Source: Pomphorhynchus laevis
Taxonomy: Eukaryota > Acanthocephala > Palaeacanthocephala > Echinorhynchida > Pomphorhynchidae
Assembly (NCBI GenBank): GCA_012934845.2
Contig: WNNJ02000487.1
Coordinates: 186,001 to 250,000, forward strand
Length of the DNA stretch: 64,000 nt
Direction of reading: 5' to 3'
Position numbers and translations under genes: made by a program. The stretch's first letter is position 1. Each line of letters opens with the position of its first letter. Positions 60,263 through 64,000 of this stretch are shown one piece after another. The notes under the pieces were generated by a model. The model was not told the DNA's origin and made no database searches. It saw only the letters and a program-made list of their open reading frames with translations.

Positions 60263-63200
60263 TCTTCAATTGATGATAATCATTTACATAAACGGACTTT
60301 TAGGTAATTCGAGTTCCTTGTGTAGAATATTTACAACAAAATATACCCTACTCACATCAAAGTGTGGACTCAATTATCTAGAAATGACTTTGATGACGTT
60401 GAAGATATCACAAATAAAATATGATATTTCATATTTTTAGTGTTTGAACACTAAAATGTATGAACACTAGAATTATCAATTAGATTATTAATTTAATAAT
60501 AAATTATCGATTTAATAATTTTGAATTTCAATTTTATTCGAAATATTACTGATGAACACTAAAATTAAAACTTGCTAATATACTAAACTTAGAAATTAAT
60601 CTTTCACTGCAACTAGTAAATTTGTACTTTGTGTGTTCTGACTCGGCTTGTGTAAAACGGCATTAATTGGCACATATCAGAGGCGATGACGAACAACAGT
60701 GATCACCACGAGGTATGTGGCGAGTAATATTACAATGTTGACAATCAGCATGAGATGCAGACTCAACTAGTTAACATGCTTTATTTTAAGTTTCGAAACG
60801 TGTTTTTTTGTTCTTTTTCCTTAATTGAACATACAAATGAACAATGAAACTAATTAAAAGGGATATTTAATTATATTTATATAATTATTTTTTGATATCA
60901 AAAAGTTTGATAAAAACTTGGGTTTCGGCAAATGCGCCGTGCATTGTGGTGATTATCAGTGAATAAAATAAAAAGAATTACCGTCCATTGAGATAGTCAC
61001 AATGTTCGGCCAAAGTGACCGAATAATGTTCCAAATAGTCACAACTATTCATTAACAATGAAATAAGTCCTTTTACATATGTACCACTATTTATCGTGAA
61101 TTGTAGTTATCTCCAATTATTATAATCAGTAATAAATGCAAGATATGAAACTACTATTTCTTCTTTCCAATATTTCGGCGCCACAGAGGCCAGTCAATAC
61201 GAAGAAATGAAATCAGTGGTTTTTTATAAGATTAAATCTGATGTCAATCATATTTAATCAGTAATTTTTAAACTTTTTGATTTCAAACAAATACTGATCA
61301 CGCTCCTCGGGCATGGCGAGCATGTGTCCGCTGAAATATTGAATGAAGTAAATAATAATGTAGCCTAGCCTAAATTTGTTAGAAATCTTTGTATTAAGAA
61401 TTATTTGTTATGCAACATTGGATTATTAATGTATATATAATGAGAAAGACCAAATATATGCAAATGAACTATACACTTTGCTTTTGAATTATAAATATAG
61501 TCTTGAATGACCTTTTGAATTTACAATCTTTCTTTTGAATTGTAAATACAGTATTTTAATGTCAAATTCTATACGGTATACATACCATGACGTACTGTTG
61601 TCAAAGTAAAACGATTGTTTCCCTTACGGTAACCTTATAATAGACGACAAATCTTAAGCAAAAATAGTGACGTATTCTATAAATGAACTCAGTCGAAAAT
61701 TATATTAATTGTTTGATAAATTAATAAAATGAATTAGCATTTTGTGTAGCGCCTTACGCTAAAAATCTGAAACACAAACAAGCTGATCACATACGAGGAA
61801 GAAACATGGCACGGTGAAATTCATTCAATTATATATTTAGACTTTTTCTAAATATAATATAGTCTATAATATAGTCTATATCGAATAGACTTTTTCTATT
61901 CGATACAATATGATGATGGAGTGCATGCATTCACTCATTCTAAAACTGAATACGAATATCCATAAATATTGGTTACTTTCTAGTTATACAATTGAGTAGA
62001 TATAAGTAATTGAAGAAAGCTGTAGCATAAAAAAGATTGCATTTTATAAATTGGGTAAAATTGAAAAAAATGGATATTATTATTTATTAGTCAATTCATA
62101 AAAATTAATTTATATTTTAAATTTTAATGATATATTTTATCGTTATATAAATATAAATTGCATAAAATTTTATATAATCATTTCTTATTTATAATTATTT
62201 ATTTTTATTTTTAATTTATGTATAGTATAAAATACATAGACTCACTTATCTGATCCCCATATTAATGAAATAAAAATTATAAAAAAATCGCACAATTCCC
62301 TCAAACCATAAAAATAATTGTTTGCTGCAGATGATAATCTTAAATCTAAATATATTATTAAACGATATTTCTGTTAAAAAATTTAACTGCGTAGTTTATA
62401 AATGATAACTACCATGTAAATATACCCAATCGTATACATTCGAGTGGACGAATAAAATTGTAAAATATTAACAACAATTGAATCTATTGGTGGTTATTTA
62501 AATATTGCAAATTCTATAATTTGCAATTTTATAGATTGCAAATTTAAAAAATAATCGCTAAAAATTCTATATTTTTAGAACTATCTTTTATCCTATTTAA
62601 AGAAAAACAAAAATCTTTGACAAATTTATATTTTAAATAAATATAAAGCCACACCATGAAAGGCAGAAAAAAATATATCAGATCTTTCAAAAGTTGTGGT
62701 TGCTTCTAAATTCCTGTGTGATCTTAGGTGCATGGTATTCGTTATACTAGTCTTACACCAAGTACTTTTTTCAAGCCAGTTTTCCATTAAGCTTCACTGA
62801 CAGTAAGCATCAAGTAATATAAGTTATAAATATTTTATAAAAATGAACATTCGTACCTTTCATTACAATAATAAAAGTTCACATCTCTTTTTTAAGAAAT
62901 GACCAATTTGGTCTTCTATTCTACTTTATATTTTATGCAATCAGATTTTAAGTAAATCGTATGCATAGACGTGTTACTTCATTATAATGAAACTACACAG
63001 TGATATGTGTAGTCGAAGATATGTGTACTCTTCATTAGTCGAAGAGCCGAATGCTCTTCGATTAATGCTTTTCATATAGAGATAATAATATATTATAATA
63101 AACTTCATATAATATATGATCAATATAATAAACTTTAATTTAAAGTTTACCTGTCATATAATATAATAAACTGTGTATCTATAGAAGCAAATTAATTGCT

Positions 63201-64000
63201 AAATTGACGAAGCAAAAAATGAAATATAACGTACAACTGTGGTTTCCAAATTACCAATATTGAATATGTGATTTTTTGTTTTTACATTAAATGCATAAGA
63301 TTATAACATTATTATATCTAAAAATGATTTATTTCGTGAAATCATATTTTGTGACTGCTCCAATAAAATTTAAGCAGTCACAGTCAGTCGTCGAGTCTGT
63401 CCTATTTCGGTGGAATCACTAGACGCTGAATAGTGATGGTTGGAAGTGATTGATACAAAATTACAATATTATCACTGTTTTATTATAAGATTTAACTAAA
63501 TAAGATTAAGAAAGAATCCTAAAATTTCAACACTTACGATTCCGCCAATTATGGGTTCACATATCATAAAAATTGTATATTGTTTTCAATGTTTATAATC
63601 AGATCTTTTAATTTTGTTAAATATCAATTTATTAATTGATCGCTCAATTGACATCAATGACAATCTAGAAAACTACATGGTCATCAATAAACTAACTATA
63701 GTGGGTTTCAATCAGTTACGACTACTAAGCACAATAATTGAAATGATATTTGATTATAAATTAGAGTGTAAAGCAATGTAATACAATTTACAAAGTTAAA
63801 ATATTAACATTGCATATTGATATTCTGCTGTATTTGGAATAAAATTAAAAAAACAGATTATATAAAATTGGAAATACATCAATTTAATAAAATTTTTGAT
63901 TAACAACCTGTCATTCTCAGAAAAAAATATTGTTACAATTAGCTACAATTATTAATTATATAACATTAATGAAATCAATTATAAAATCGTTCATTTCAAA
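60263..64000. other. 5' flank of PCGF and unassigned sequence
   Basis: No exon with family support. Islands less rich in A/T near 60640-60740, 61170-61340 and 63370-63470 could hold untranslated exons or regulatory DNA of PCGF, but nothing decides it. Hairpins at 61879-61905 (TATCGAATAG arms) and 63033-63067 (15 nt, one mismatch). Confidence 0.35.
62075..62255 (+). repeat. short non-autonomous element, copy P (tail only)
   Basis: TTATTAGTCAATTCATAAAA through to TACATAGACTCACTTATCTG; the core half is missing. Confidence 0.65.

Overview
This is an AT-rich (clearly above 70% A+T by eye) stretch of invertebrate animal nuclear DNA. The evidence is spliced genes with animal protein families (tandem C-type lectin, neutral sphingomyelinase, cyclin E, Polycomb-group RING finger), several introns of only 36-56 bp beside introns of kilobases, and a dense mix of Ty3/gypsy, CR1-like, Jockey-like and RTE/L1-like LINEs, Penelope-like and short non-autonomous elements. 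I cannot place the phylum with confidence.

Layout, left to right. 0-4.7 kb: AT-rich spacer, a minisatellite and a foldback. 4.7-10.2 kb: a three-exon secreted double C-type lectin gene (+), its introns loaded with repeats. 10.6-15.1 kb: a broken gypsy element (-). 15.3-20.7 kb: rearranged CR1-like and Jockey-like LINE pieces. 21-26 kb: short-repeat copies and two unassigned coding-like islands. 26-34 kb: mostly empty AT-rich DNA, with a complete type III hammerhead ribozyme (-) at 29.6 kb and at least one unassigned exon (-) near 31.1 kb. 34.6-34.9 kb: first exon of a neutral sphingomyelinase (-). 36-37 kb: LINE. 37.8-41.7 kb: two-exon cyclin E gene (+) with a LINE in its intron. 42.9-45.3 kb: remnant of a Penelope-like element with four tandem terminal-repeat units, each carrying a type I hammerhead. 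45.7-48.7 kb: Jockey-like LINE (-). 49.0 kb: tRNA-headed SINE with a decayed hammerhead. 50.4-60.3 kb: a nine-exon PCGF/Psc-type Polycomb gene (-), reconstructed from RING to RAWUL to a long disordered tail, with a partial copy of its last exon just downstream. 60.3-64 kb: no gene recognised.

The host genes are functionally unrelated: extracellular recognition, sphingolipid turnover, G1/S control and chromatin silencing. They do not form a system. The distinctive feature of the window is its repeat biology: three classes of hammerhead-bearing sequence, an abundant short element with a conserved pseudoknot-capable core, long inverted duplications 26-27 kb apart, and many perfect snap-back palindromes. 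All exon joins were deduced by hand from reading frame, splice dinucleotides and family similarity; no alignment or search was run.
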